Shown: positions 11,213 to 23,563, numbered from the stretch's first letter. The stretch is 64,000 nucleotides of DNA from Polyodon spathula (GCF_017654505.1 NC_054534.1:45793226-45857225), one strand, 5' to 3'. A program made the numbers and translations. Notes: generated from the letters alone by a model not told the origin.

Positions 11213-11977
11213 GACCCATACATTTTTAAACTGCTTCGTTGTGAAAACGAAAGACATACTATTGGATACAACTGAAAAGTTTTATTCATGAACATCTTAG
11301 CTAACATTTGCATATCAGAAACACTGTATTTAAATGGAAAATTAAACATAAAAGGCTTTATTTTTAAAATGAGCGCACATACAGCATGATTACAAACAGT
11401 GTAAAAATATAATAAAATACACATTTAAAAAGAAATGGGTATATACATATACCGGTGCACAGGTGTAAACGGGTATATGTACACACAAAACTATAAGACT
11501 GAAATCATTGTTTGTAATACTACATAAAAGTACACTATAACACTACTTCCTGTATGATGGCTGCACTGTACTCTATAGAGCATATGAGTCTGCCAGCTGA
11601 CTGTGCCTGCATCCATAGACGCAGTTCCATTGAACACTATTGTGTAAACTGGTATATACAAACCTGTACAATGTTTTTTTTTTTTTTTCTAAAAGTAATA
11701 TAAAAAAATATATAACATACATTTCATTTTAGGCACATAAGTTGTTATCCTACCTGTCATTTCAGTTTTCTATATGCATCTGAGTGCAGCTTGCTGTATT
11801 CCAATCAAAATGATTACTTTCAAGATTAAAAATTTCTTTCTGATATATTCCCAGTTGCGTTTGTGTAACAAAATGAAGGATTGTTGTCTAACAGGTACAT
11901 TGAAAAATAAGCAACTAGGCTTTCACTGAGTTTGGCGTCTTGAATAGTTTATGTTATATTAAAAAGAAAGACATGTA
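11213..11977. other. no recognisable feature
   Basis: AT-rich spacer with a T-tract at about 11676-11689. No gene or repeat supported. Confidence 0.45.
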
Positions 11978-13624
11978 CAGTGGGTTGCGAAAGTATTGAC
12001 CCCCCTTGGAATTTTTCCTATTTTGTTGCCTTACAACCTGGAATTAAAATGGATTTTTATTTGGATTTCATGTAATGGACATACACAAAATAGTCCAAAT
12101 TGGTGAAGTGAAATGAAAAAAATAACTTGTTTCAAAAAATTCTAAAAAATAAATAACGGAAAAGTGGTGCGTGCATATGTATTCACCCCCTTTGCTATTA
12201 AGCCTCTAAATAAGATCTGGTGCAACCAATTACCTTCACAAGTCACATAATTAGTTAAATAAAGTCCACCTGTATGCAATCTAAGTGTCACATGATCTGT
12301 CACATGATTTCAGTATATATACACCTGTTCTGAAAGGCCCCAGAGTCTGCAACACCACTAAGCAAGGGGCACCAACAAGCAAGCAGCACCATGAAGACCA
12401 AGGAGCTCTCCAAACAGTTCAGGGACAAAGTTGTGGAGAAGTACAGATCAGGGTTGGGTTCTAAAAAAATATCCAAAACTTTGAACATCCCACGGAGCAC
12501 CATTAAAGCCATTATTAAAAAATGGAAAGAATATGGCACCACAACAAACCTGGCAAGAGAGGGCCGCCCACAAAACTCACGGACCAGGCAAGGAGGGCAT
12601 TAATCAGAGAGGCAATAAATAGACCAAAGATAACGCTGAAGGAGCTGCAAAGCTCCATAGCGGAGACTGGAGTATCTGTCCATAGGACCACTTTAAGCTG
12701 TACACTCCACAGAGCTGGGCTTTACTGAAGAGTGGCCAGAAAAAAGCCATTGCAAAAGAAAAAAATAAGCAAACACGTTTGGTGTTCGCCAAAAGGCATG
12801 TGGGAGACTCCCTAAACATATGGAAGAAGGTACTCTGGTCAGATGAGACTAAAATTGAGCTTTTTGGCCATCAAGGAAAACGTTATATCTGGCGCAAACC
12901 CAACACCTCTCATCACCCCGAGAACACCATCCCCACAGTGAAGCATGGTGGTGGCAGCATCATGCTGTGGGGATGTTTTTCATCGGCAGGGACTGGGAAA
13001 CTGGTCAGAATTGAATGAATGATGGATGGCGCTGAATACAGGGAAATTGTTGAGGGAAACCTGTTTCAGTCTTCCAGAGATTTGTGACTGGGACAGAGGT
13101 TCACCTTCCAGCAGGACAATGACCCTAAGAATACTGCTAAAGCAACACTCGAGTGGTTTAAGGGGAAACATTTAAATGTCTTGGAATGGCCTAGTCAAAG
13201 CCCAGACCTCAATCCAATTGCGAATCTGTGGTATGACTTACAGATTGCTGTACACAAGCGGAACCCATCCAACTTGAAGGAGCTGGAGGAGTTTTGCCTT
13301 GAAGAATGGGCAAAAATCCCAGTGGCTAGATGTGCCAAGCTTATAGATACATACCCCAAGAGACTTGCAGCTGTAATTGCTGCAAAAGGTGGCTCTACAA
13401 ATTATTGACTTTGGGGGGGTGAATACTTATGCATGCTCAAGTTTTCTGTTTTTTTGTCTTATTTTGTTTGTTTCAAAATAAAAAATATTTTGCATCTACA
13501 AAGTGGTAGGCATGTTGTGTAAATCAAATGATACAAACCCCCAAAAAATCAATTTTAATTCCAGGCTGTAAGGCAACAAAATAGGAAAAATGTCAAGGGG
13601 GGTCAATACTTTCGCAAGCCACTG
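11978..13624 (+). mobile_element. Tc1/mariner element B1, complete ends
   Basis: The left end CAGTGGGTTGCGAAAGTATT begins directly after a TA (11976-11977). The right end, reading TACTTTCGCAAGCCACTG, is followed by TA (13625-13626). Total 1,647 bp. Inner blocks such as TTGTTGCCTTACAACCTGG are repeated inverted near the right end. Its sister copy B2 lies at 35408-37058. Confidence 0.95.
12391..13408 (+). pseudogene. Tc1 transposase, element B1 (broken)
   Basis: The start MKTKELSKQFRDKVVEK is clear. The DNA-binding half has LNIPRSTIKAIIKKW and LTDQARRAL. The core shows [20 protein letters not shown] and [15 protein letters not shown], ending AAKGGSTNY with its stop. Damage: two 1-nt deletions relative to B2 (near 12570 and 12750), a TGA at about 12727 and one just after LVRIE, and a TGA at 13085-13087. 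The third catalytic residue, normally Glu in NPIENLW, is Ala here (GCG at 13220-13222). That change and the 13085 TGA are also present in B2. Length about 340 codons, normal for the family. Confidence 0.92.
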
Positions 13625-15869
13625 TATTGTAATGCATGGGTCACATTGACCTATGTGGCGGTTCTAGGTAAAACAGTTTATAATTTCATTTTTGCGATTC
13701 TGGCTATCAAACACGGTCAGGATATTTAATTAATATATTTAGGAAAAGTAAAAAAACAGACATGCACTTACCATTTACAATGGAAGAATAATTAACATTT
13801 TAAATGCAAAATTGGTCAAACTGACCCGCATGGAGGTTCTATTGTTAAAGCCGTTTTGTGAACATGTTGATCTTTGTTAATAAATTTACGAGTTCACAAG
13901 AATATTGATTTTATAATAGTTAACATAAATCTTGTGCGAAGCTCATTTTATTAAACTGAATCATCTCCATTATCCACCAAATGGCAGTATGATGCATTTT
14001 TTTAACAGATTAAGTATAGACACAAGGAAGAAGATAAGACTAAGAAGATAAGAGTTTGCATCATCCTGTTATATGTTTTTTTAGGGTACTAGGCATAAAC
14101 AATATCTGTTTGAAGCTAAGAGCTAGCTTCCCAAATGGTCCTCTTATTTAGGATGGATTTTTTCCAGACCTCTTGTCAGAGAACTATCCGACTTGCACAT
14201 AAAAAAAACATTAAATATTGTAGGCAGTGAAATAGTGAGGTTCCTTACATAGTAAAATGTAGGAACTGCAGATTGCTGTCAATACTGCACCATGAAGGAA
14301 CCATTTCATGCATGGTGACCTCATATGGGGACAGATTAAAAAAAAAAAAAAAAACTCTCTTCTAGTCTTTATATAAGGGACATAAGGAAGATGCAAATGC
14401 ATGATAGCGTCATATCAGGATACCAAATTTCCCCATATAAAGCAATGGAAATTTTTTTTTTAAATGTTCAATGAAATGAAAAATATGCCTATGTATCCAA
14501 AATGTGTGCAGCTATTTCTAAAAAATATCTCATACATGAAGGGTTAACTATATTTACACAGAGGTCAAATGCAATGGCATTTCTGTTGTACAGACCTCCT
14601 GTCTTTAAATCTCCTTTCTGGTGGCAGCCAGCTACCTTTTCACATAAGTTATAATAAGTATATTTTTGTAAAAGTGTATACTGTAGAATGCTAGAAGGGT
14701 CTCTGTTTAAATTATTTAGACGTTATTTAGATCTGCCACAAGTTAAAGACTGAACATGAGGGCTGTTATTAAATCGCCCAAGGCAACTGAACTCTTGAGA
14801 TTGTTATTGTAAAGCAAACTGTAGTCAATATTTGTTTCTATACAGCATTCAATAAATTATGTTCTGTTGTTCATCTCAGCACAGTAGGCATGCCTTGTTG
14901 AGTGACTTTATTGCCGAAATATTGGAATTTGAATGTGAATATACACTGATCAATCTCAAAGGGAACCGAGGCAGCTGTTGCTGACATTTCTCAGTCTGCT
15001 TTTTCTCGTGCATTGCCAGCTGTGCTCAATGCATTTTTGAAGCAAACACACAAATACATATTTTTCCATAAAAACAGTGTGTACTTACAAGCCTTCAAAA
15101 CACATTTCTATGACATTTCTGGTTTCCCCAACGTGTTGGGAGGAATAGACTAGATGTCCGCTAACGCCTCCAGCTCATTCTGAGCATCTGTATAAAAACA
15201 GGAAATACACCAATTCTATTAATGAGCAGGTGGTTTGTAATTGTGCACAATTTAGCACTGCGCCCAACTAACTTAAAGAAAAACTGACAGTAAACATTTG
15301 GCTTATAAGCAACTCATGATAATACGAATTAGTGGTTGTGACAGGGAAAGAAAATGTAGTGCTGCCAAACATTATGTTACAAATTGTATGTTACCTTGTG
15401 CTTCGCCTGGTAATCCAAGCTTCATTTTTGTTGTCTATTTACTGGGTGATGAGTGAGATGTGGGCTATGCGGGAAGCGCACTAATTATTTTTTTTCAGTA
15501 GTTTATTAGCAACTCTTGTGTTGATGTGTGTTCCAGCCTTTATAGTCTCTGCAGGTAGCAGTTTGAGGAGTGGGAGAGAGTGAGAGACTAATCGTAGTGG
15601 AGGAAGCACAGAGCTGGAGTTTAAGTGGAGCTAAGTAAAGTCCTTGTTTTTTGTTACTGTGTAGATGAGTTGTTGTTCATAAAAGGCACAACCTTCTTGC
15701 TTGCTTTAATTAATTGCATAGTTTATTTAGTTTAGGAGCTGGACCAAATCCACTCGTGGTGTTATTTATTGGAAATTCAGATGTGCTCCGTGCCTCCTTC
15801 TCAGAGCAGTGGTAATTGTTTTTATTTTCTTTTATTAGTATTATTACGTTATGATTGTTGAGAGTTAGA
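13625..15869. other. long stretch without a recognisable gene
   Basis: Mostly AT-rich unique-looking sequence. A motif of the form GGTCA...TTGACC followed by ATG, GG and GGTTCTA occurs at about 13629-13667 and again, in the same orientation, at about 13813-13842. An A-tract lies at 14336-14353. No other supported feature. Confidence 0.45.
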
Positions 15870-15876
15870 GGTTGTT

Positions 15877-15916
<40 letters not shown>
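15870..15916. repeat. poly(T) tract
   Basis: About 40 consecutive T residues. It could be the A-tail of a minus-strand retroposed sequence, but no body is recognisable on its right. Confidence 0.85.
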
Positions 15917-15919
<3 letters not shown>

Positions 15920-16144
15920 TTTTAACAATGAATAAAGCTTATTTTTAACATCATACATTGTTGTATAAACAATTTTGTAACCCTTTTCCCTCTCTCCCTC
16001 CAGAGTTGAGTATGGCCTTATGGCACACTAATCCGTACCAGCTGCGCCCAAGGCTCAGGTTTTATGTGTGTTTATTTATTGGTTTGCTCATTTGTATTGT
16101 TTATTTTGATACTCCACATGCGGTTTGTTTTGTGTATGTGTGTG

Positions 16145-16146
<2 letters not shown>

Positions 16147-16228
<82 letters not shown>
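16147..16228. repeat. (TA)n microsatellite
   Basis: About 82 bp of TA directly left of Tc1 element C. Confidence 0.95.
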
Positions 16229-16231
<3 letters not shown>

Positions 16232-16235
16232 TATT

Positions 16236-17646
16236 AGTCAAAAGTTTACATACCCCAATGGAAATTTATAATTTCTAGATATTTCTTGAAAACAAAGAAC
16301 TTTTGGAAAAATCTTTTGTTGAAAAAGTTTTGCAAGAAATTTATTTTACAATTTACAATTATTTATTTCAGCAATTTTTTTGCAAAAAAAATGCTAATTC
16401 AAAAGTATTCATACCCTTTGATGCAATGATAGTATTGTTTACAAGGTGCTAGAAATTTCAATATGATAATGCGGAACCTAATTCTAGGTAAGTCTAAAAA
16501 ATGCTGGATTGTAGGTGAACATTCTTATAGAGTATAAAAGGGTTAGGCATAGGATGATTGCTCTCATTACCAATAAATCAATATGGGAAAAAATAAAGAG
16601 CTATATGAAGACCTTAGGCAGAAAATTATTTATTGTCATAAAGCTGGAGAAGGATACAAGAAGATTTCAAAGCATTTGAGTATCTCAATTCCAACTACTG
16701 TCTATTATCAAGAAGTACAAGACTCATGGTACTGTCGCAGTGCTCCCTCGGTCTGGAAGAAAGAAGGTTCTTTCACCAAGAACAAGGAGAAGAATTGTGA
16801 GGAAGGTTAATAACAATCCGAGATTGACTGCCAAAGATACTCAAAGTGAATTGGCTGCAAATGGGACTGGGGTTTCCATTTCAACCAGAGGTCGAGTATT
16901 GCATAGTGAAGGTCTCAATGGTCGCAGGCCAAGGAAAAAGCCACTCTCAGGAAAACGTCACAAGGACAATCGCTTAAAGTTTGCAAAACTTCATTTGAAT
17001 GGGGCTGTTTTTCCTCTAATGGCACAGTAAATTTAGTACCAGTACATGGTAAATTGGATTTCATAGCATACTAAAAGATACTGGCCAATCATCTGAAATC
17101 CTTCTCTACAAAACTTTGTGTAAAGCGCAACTGGATGTTTCAACACAACAACGATCCAAAGCACATATCAAAATCTACTTCAGAATGGTCAAAGAAGAAT
17201 AAAATTAAGATTCTGGAATGGCCTAGTCAAAGTCCCTCTAAATCCTCAAGATCCTGAGAATCTTTGGAGTGAGTTGAAGAAGGCTGTGCACAAGAGAAGT
17301 CCTTGGAATTTGAATGAACTGGAACAATTTTATGTTGAAGAATGGTAAAAAATTAGTAAAGAATCATGCCAAAAGAATATTGACAAATATCCTAATTGTT
17401 TAAAAGAGGTTATTATTGCTAAAGGTGCCTCAACTAGATATTCTCAGGCTATGAATACTTTTGAATTAGCATTTTTGAAGTTTTGCAAAAAAAGCAGCTG
17501 AAATAAATCTGTTTCTTGTAACTTGTTTTCCTCATCCACAAAGGCAAATCTTTTGCTACAAAAGATTGTTCCTATAATTATTTGTTTGAGAAATTTCTAG
17601 AAATTATACATTTCCTTTGGGGTATGTAAATTTTTGACTGCAACTG
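16236..17646 (+). mobile_element. Tc1/mariner element C, internally deleted
   Basis: The left end reads AGTCAAAAGTTTACATACCC. The right end reads GGGTATGTAAATTTTTGACT and continues GCAACTGT to 17646. The outermost bases of the left TIR appear replaced by the (TA)n run. About 1.41 kb, shorter than its relatives because the transposase has lost a central block. (TA)n arrays flank both sides. Confidence 0.88.
16583..17440 (+). pseudogene. Tc1 transposase, element C (deleted and broken)
   Basis: The start MGKNKELYEDLRQKI is followed by a helix-turn-helix region. A frameshift near 16700 leads to LPRSGRKKVLSPRTRRRIV and GVSISTRGRVLHSEGL. After LKFAKLHLN (about 17000) the reading jumps straight to a WGCFSSNG-like segment. 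The block with the first catalytic Asp (WSDET in relatives) and KHGGG is therefore missing. The second catalytic site reads QHNNDPKH, Asn where Asp is usual. Later frameshifts and stops follow up to a GAST-RY ending without a stop codon. No catalytic function is possible. Confidence 0.85.
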
Positions 17647-17668
17647 TGTGTCTGTGTATGTATGTATG

Positions 17669-17673
17669 TATAT

Positions 17674-17727
<54 letters not shown>

Positions 17728-17742
17728 CTATATATATATATA
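17669..17742. repeat. (TA)n microsatellite, interrupted
   Basis: TA array with a few breaks, right of Tc1 element C, after a short (TATG)n run. Confidence 0.92.
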
Positions 17743-18660
17743 GATTAAGTGCAACAGCCAATCACCTTCCAGATCTAGCGGGCTTCTATTTTGCATAGAT
17801 GCCCACTGGAACGTTGAAGTGCTTAACTGAATTACATTTTAATTCAATCAGTGGCATAAAAGACATTCTAATCTACAACTAATCTGATACCATAAAAAGC
17901 TACTTAAAACATACTTTCTGACACTAGTCTTGAGAAAGAACAAAATGACATGTCTGTAACAGGACATCGTAGTGACGGCTAGAATTCTCGCTACGAGAGA
18001 GCAAATCAACAGGAAAGACATGATAGGTCCACAATTCTGTCATTAAACTGGATCCAAACAACACCCTCACTCAAAACAGCCAATCAACAAAGGTGTAAAC
18101 TGTTTCTGTTCTTTCCCCGCACAAAGCAAATCCTCTCCCTTCCAGCTTAATGACACACCACTCCAACAAGTTTTGACTCCGACTATACTACACCAGATTA
18201 TTCAACAATCTACATTAATTTATCTGGCAATTAGTCATATAATAATTTAATTTATCTGGCAATAATAATAATAATAAAAAAACTGTTTTCTCTACGTGTA
18301 TGTTGTTTTTCTATTCTAATTATGTTAGGGACTATTTTCCTCAGCGGAAGGTTACCCAGCGAAATATCAGAAGTTCAAGGTAAATTCTGAGGTTTTAAAG
18401 TTTTTTTTTTAAGGAGAAAATAAATAAATATTTTTCTAATAGCGATTGCGCCCTCTCGATGCTTGCTCTACCGTGTGCCTTAACTTTCAGCAATCCTACG
18501 TTTAATTTATCTGGCAATGTCATAATAATAATAATAAAAAATTCGTGAAACTTTCGTTAGCACTCGTGGAAAAATGGCTCGGTACTCATAACTCAGTCAC
18601 CGTCATCTACCATACGTCGCAGTAGATTCTATTATCACTCAATATATCGTGGGACCTCTA
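17743..18660. other. unassigned; possible Penelope-like terminus and short duplicated block
   Basis: At 17932-17975 a CTTGAGAAAG followed by ATGTC...GACAT and CG recalls the hairpin at 7570-7610, though the GAAAC part is lost. TTTAATTTATCTGGCAAT plus a TAA run occurs near 18248 and again near 18501 in the same orientation. No coding sequence recognised. Confidence 0.35.
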
Positions 18661-18678
18661 GATATATTCTATAGATTA

Positions 18679-18716
18679 GATATAGGTATATATATATATC
18701 TATATATCTATCTATA

Positions 18717-18753
<37 letters not shown>
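18679..18753. repeat. (TA)n microsatellite, interrupted
   Basis: TA-rich array with occasional TC breaks. Confidence 0.9.
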
Positions 18754-18756
<3 letters not shown>

Positions 18757-18870
18757 CTAGGAAATCACATTGAGATTAATACCTCTTTTTCAAGTGAGAC
18801 CTAGCCAAGAAAGATAGCAGCAGTACAATAAAACATATTACAATACAAGTACGAAAATAAAATACTTTTA

Positions 18871-18944
18871 AAACACAGAGGGTGAATTACAGTGAACTGA
18901 AAGCAGCAAACACAGAGGGTGAATTACAATGAACTGAAAGCAGC
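18871..18944. repeat. 37-bp tandem duplication
   Basis: Two adjacent 37-bp units starting AAACACAGAGGGTGAATTAC differ at a single base. The near-identity implies a recent slip or duplication. Confidence 0.92.
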
Positions 18945-19419
18945 GTATTAACCCTGTGGTTAATACGGAGCTACGTAGTAAAATAGTACTCAAGTTAATA
19001 CCAATTGTAAAAACTTGGCAGGTCAAGATAGTCCCCAGCTGTGTACTAAAAATGATCTCAACAAACCCAAAATAACTGCTGCTGCCCACTAGAGGATACT
19101 AAGTATGAGAATAAGTTACTCTAACCTTTCTATAGACGATTTCTAGTACCGTACTAAGAGGAACAAATGTGAAAAATCCCAAAATGTATTAACAACTTTT
19201 CAACTGAACTATTCATAGACACAAATTCAGCTGCAGCTTACCTATATTTTATGCATGAAAAACATATTTACATATAGCCTATTATATAGCCTAATGTAAC
19301 ATGAAAATAGCCTAAGCCTATATATATTTCTATAATTTATGGAAAATGAAAATTTCCTGTAGGCTAGGACTTTCAATATATTCACGATTATATCCCAATG
19401 TTTGTAATTGAACAGTTGC

Positions 19420-19614
19420 AGCTCAAGTTACTTATAAAATGTTATAGCTAACTTGAAATATGTAACTGTTCAAGTCCTGAAAACAAGTAAAAAGGTTTAA
19501 TTAAGCAAATTATCCGTTCAATTAGGGGTCTAGTTAAGTAATTGAGAGCTCGGCTGGAATGAAAACCAGCAGCCACAGGGGGTCCCCAGGACCGAGTTTG
19601 AGAAGCCCTGCTCT
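19420..19614 (+). mobile_element. hAT-type MITE, right part
   Basis: Ends with CAGCAGCCACAGGGGGTCCC and CGAGTTTGAGAAGCCCTG. This looks like the right end of fish hAT miniature elements, which finish with a sentence-like CCCTG terminus. The left end is not visible. Family from memory of similar repeats. Confidence 0.45.
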
Positions 19615-19624
19615 ACATGAATCA

Positions 19625-20330
19625 TATATTGCCAAGCCAAATGACGAGGCACAGCGGGACATCTGCACAGCCGTTTACACCAAAGCAGGAATACCAGGAG
19701 GTGTTGAAGTTGTTGACTGCAAACACATCTGCATTCACTTTCACAGGCAACATAAGGATCCTGCTTATATTAACAGGCGTGGGTATACCTCTATAAATTG
19801 TCAGATGGTGTGTAACTATGACCTTAGAATAGAAAACATAGTAGCAAGATGGCTGGCAGCGTACACCATGCTCACATTTTTAACAACAGCCTCCTTAAAT
19901 CCAGTTTTGAGGAAGGCTTGTATTGTGGGGTCCTCTTGGGTGACCATGGTTATCCTTTACGGAGGAATCTTCTAACACCTGTGCACAATCCTACAATATC
20001 AGCCAAGCTGCGCTATAACAAGTCACAAAAAAGCAAGACTCCACATATTAAGAACCTTCTGAATTTTAAAGCAACGTTTTGCTTGTCTCGCCTTCGGTTT
20101 GCGCACCAGTCCAACAACAGCCAGCAACATCATTGTTGCATGTGCAGTCCTCCATAATCTTTCTACCAACTGGAATGAAATTCCTGTTACACACTCAGGA
20201 AGATACGCACCACACCCCGAACAGTTTGACACTGTTATAATCAGACCACAAACACAAGAAAGAGAAGAACTGGTATTCCAAAGAAATGTTATAAATAATC
20301 ACTTCAAAGGAGACCTTGTGAAGACATGTA
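19625..20330 (+). pseudogene. Harbinger/PIF (HARBI1-like) transposase remnant
   Basis: Three frames joined in order give the DDE_Tnp_4 core. First comes IPGGVEVVDCKHICI (first Asp), NRRGYTSINCQMVC and IENIVARW. Next, in a new frame from about 19850, come GSVHHAHIFNNSLL and LLGDHGYPLRRNLLTPV (second Asp). Then, from about 20100, ASNIIVACAVLHNLSTNWN. The block that normally carries the catalytic Glu (VVERTFG-like) reads HIKNLLNFKATF, so that Glu is lost. At least two frameshifts. The N-terminal half of the protein is missing. Confidence 0.85.
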
Positions 20331-20439
20331 ACCCTTTTAAACATGCCACTACGCTTACCTCGCCTCCCCTTTATAAAAACTAACAAAATACAATTAGATA
20401 GCCCATATTTTACAGCCTCTGTCCTATTTCCATTGCAGG

Positions 20440-20640
20440 GCACCACACACACACACAAACACTCACACAGAGGACAATTTAGAATGACCAGTCAACCTAA
20501 ACAGCATGTCTTTGGAAGAAACTGGAGTATCCGACGAAAACCCATGCACACACGAGGAGAACATGCAAACTTCACACAGACAGACCCCTAGGCCAGAATC
20601 AAACCCAGGACCCTGGTGCTGTGAGGCAGAGGCACTTGAA
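20440..20640 (-). repeat. dispersed repeat typical of fish genomes
   Basis: A short CA run is followed by GACAATTTAGAATGACCAG, CAGCATGTCTTTGGA, GAGAACATGCAAACTTCACA and AACCCAGGACCCTGGTGCTG. I recognise this string of motifs as a common dispersed fish repeat but cannot name its family with certainty. Its strand is arbitrary. Confidence 0.5.
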
Positions 20641-20689
20641 ATAGTTTCAATTTACATAAAAGATATATTTAATATGTAAATTAGGTGTG

Positions 20690-20830
20690 CTGTAGTATGG
20701 CAGCAGTGTGGAGTAGTAGTAAGAGACACTGGACTACTGACCGGAGGGTTAGGGGTTCAATTTCAGGTGGAGGACACACTGCTGTACCCTTGAATAAGCA
20801 AGGTCCTGTCATTTTGTGGTACACTTATAT
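20690..20830 (+). mobile_element. tRNA-derived SINE fragment
   Basis: GCAGTGTGGAGTAGTAGTAAG resembles an A-box region, and GGGTTAGGGGTTCAATTTCAG a B-box. GGACACACTGCTGTACCCTTG follows. This is the tRNA-like head of a fish SINE, without a clear LINE-type tail. Confidence 0.6.
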
Positions 20831-20869
20831 CGATCAACATTACCCAGTAGGCTACTACTGCTCATAAGT

Positions 20870-21620
20870 AATCATTTGAAAAAGTAAAAGTACAATTGTT
20901 TCACGAGGCTGGGAGTTAATCACTTTTATCATTCTTCAGAATCGCTGGAGTTAACTGCCTGTGTCCCTTTAAGCAGTTGTAATTTTGGACGATAATATTA
21001 TTCTTTATATTTGTGTGCTTTCTTCTTTTTTTTAATACACATAAATTGTCATCGAATACATGTTCATCTCTCACTTCCTGTCTCAGCAATAATTTTTTAA
21101 AGATTGTATTCTTTTACTGAAAGGTTTAACATTGTCGTCTCGAAATGAGGAAGATCTCGCTGGCGTACAGCTCTACCCATTCGTGCTGGCTGCCCTGTCC
21201 CTGCTCTTCCTTTATCTGTTATTTCTGCACTACCGGGATATGTCTCCTTCTCACCCCCTCTCTCCGTTTCAACAGACCTACCCCTATCTGTTAAATTAAA
21301 TGACTATCGGTAGAGATTTGTCCTGTGAATGTTTTCTACTTCAGAAACTGGTTCTATATTTGAAGTCTTGGATGAACCTGCAGTGGTTTGTGTTATGTCG
21401 AGTTCAGGTTGTGAAACTGTGTTCTCAGTAACTGAAATCTGTCCACCTACAAAATCTTTCTCTTAAAGGCATGTAACTAGATGTTGATGGCTGGGGCTCT
21501 TGTATTGCGGGGGAAGTTGCTGTCACCATGGAAACAGAAAGATTGTAACCACTACTGCTGCCGCTATAATCCCCTCTCCTTTGTAATTCCTAAAACTAAA
21601 TGTTATAATTGGTTATATAT
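20870..21620. other. no recognisable feature
   Basis: Unique-looking sequence with no supported gene or repeat. Confidence 0.4.
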
Positions 21621-21623
21621 TAA

Positions 21624-21875
21624 AGAGTTGGTGTCAATTGAATTTGTTCTATTCCATTTCCATTTCCAACCCAATTCCCTTTTAATCAATTCCATTCAAT
21701 GTTGATTTTTTTTGCAAACAAATACTGTATACAACTTAATAATTAACTTTTCACCTTGTAACCTGATAATAAACATAACCTCAGTAAAGATAATGCAATA
21801 AAATGCAACAGGAATTGGAATTGATTAAAAGGGAATTGGGACTGGAATTGAAAAAATGGAATGGACACCAACTCT
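21624..21875. mobile_element. MITE with about 65-bp terminal inverted repeats
   Basis: The left arm starts AGAGTTGGTGTCAATTG and runs through CCCAATTCCCTTTTAATCAA. The right arm is its reverse complement, ending GGACACCAACTCT at 21875. About 252 bp, no coding capacity. Superfamily not determined because no clear target duplication flanks it. Confidence 0.8.
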
Positions 21876-22069
21876 GATGTGCAGACATTGGTTTTGTTGG
21901 AATGTGTTAATTCTTCTTCATGTCCCGTGTCTTTTGTAGCACCTGCTGAGTACATTTGCAATGTCAATTTTTGCATCCTCTTAAAATGTTCCTACCTTCA
22001 CCAAAATGTTATCTCAAAGTATAAACATTTAGTGGCTGTCCAACTTCTGTTAACATTTCCTACCTTAGC

Positions 22070-22228
<159 letters not shown>

Positions 22229-23089
22229 AATTTCACGCACAATGCATTCTGTTTTGATAGGGAACATCGAACTGGCAGTATAAAAGAGGACACTTGACAA
22301 ACAGCGGAAAATAAGTTTCAAGTGGGCAATCTTTATTTTTAAGAAATTCACAAACAGCGGAAGTATGTTTTAATCAAAAGAAAATAAAAAAAGAAAACCT
22401 GCCCACTTGGGCCCTACCTAAACTTCTTGCAGGCCCTATACTCGACCTTGCATGAGCTGCTCCCAGTGCAAGTAAAAACACAAAGTATTAAACAGAAACT
22501 ATTAGAGTCCAGTCCTGATTTTCCTTATCACCAGCGGGTTAATTAAAGTCACAATTGACTGAGTTGTAACTGTAGTGCATTCCTTTTTCAATTTTTCAGT
22601 TAAGTATCTCCTGGTTCTCTCCACACAAGAGTCTGGCACCCCTCTGGTCCACACAGGAACAGTGGGTAAGTTTTGGTTCAAAATACAGTTATACAGTCCT
22701 TTCTTTGACTAAATGAACCTTTTGTTCTTTTCAGGTTCTTTGGAGACCTCTACCGGTGAGATCCGTCATTACACTCAGCCTGTATTTCAATGTCCTGGCT
22801 GGTACATAACACCACGACTCAATAAAGAATAAAGCAGACTGTGTCCTGTATTGCTTTATTGCTATGGATTTTCCCCTCTAAAGCACACAGTCCATTGGGA
22901 AAATGATAAGCTCCACACAGAGGTTTCAGCTCTACGCCCTCTCTTTCACTGCTTAACTAAATTCCATTTTATGCTCCATGATTCCCGCACAAACAGGTTA
23001 CCTGACTTTCGAAAACCACCGGGGTCATGGGAATAATCTGTTTATTTCAACTTTGTTTATATTTTCCCTGAGCGAAACCCCAGGGGTGG
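22229..23089. other. unassigned sequence
   Basis: No ORF or repeat boundary can be supported. A TATAAAAGAGG box occurs near 22279, which might belong to a retroelement terminus, but no partner end is seen. Confidence 0.3.
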
Positions 23090-23563
23090 TGTAGTCATTA
23101 CACTTTATAAATTCCGCATTACAAAGGAATCTGAGTTGTAAGTCTATAGCCTGACCAGAAAGGGTGCTATTCACGTGCTCGGATTCAAGTGAATAATTAA
23201 TTAATAATTTAATCCCAGCACAATAGTATATATAGATGCACGTTTTCATATACTCGCGGTTGGGTGTTTGGTGAGTGGAGAACAGGATAGGAGATGGAGG
23301 TAAAAATAATCAAAAGAATAATAATAGTAGTTAAAGTATCTGCTCACCGTGTTTGTCTGTCTAGTCCGTTTTGTTTGTCTTTTTGTTTTGCCGACTTGTG
23401 CCGTGTCCTGTGTTTGTGTTTGTTTGTACAACCTTTTTATTTTCTGTTCTGTTTATTAAATGCTGAGCAAAACATTCGCTCAGCTCCACCAAACCACACC
23501 TCTCTGTCATTCATTCCTTTAACTGGTTCTGGCGCCGCCCACTTCGACCGTCTCTGTGACACA
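23090..23563 (+). mobile_element. putative LTR upstream of gag-like ORF
   Basis: The segment begins TGTAGTCATTACAC and has a TATATATAG box near 23226. A TTTATTAAATGCTGAGC region could serve for polyadenylation. It ends CTCTGTGACACA immediately before TGGTGTTAGGGGTGGGA, which looks like a primer-binding site. The gag-like ORF follows directly. No second LTR is found within reach downstream, so the element is truncated or rearranged. The exact left boundary is a guess. Confidence 0.45.
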
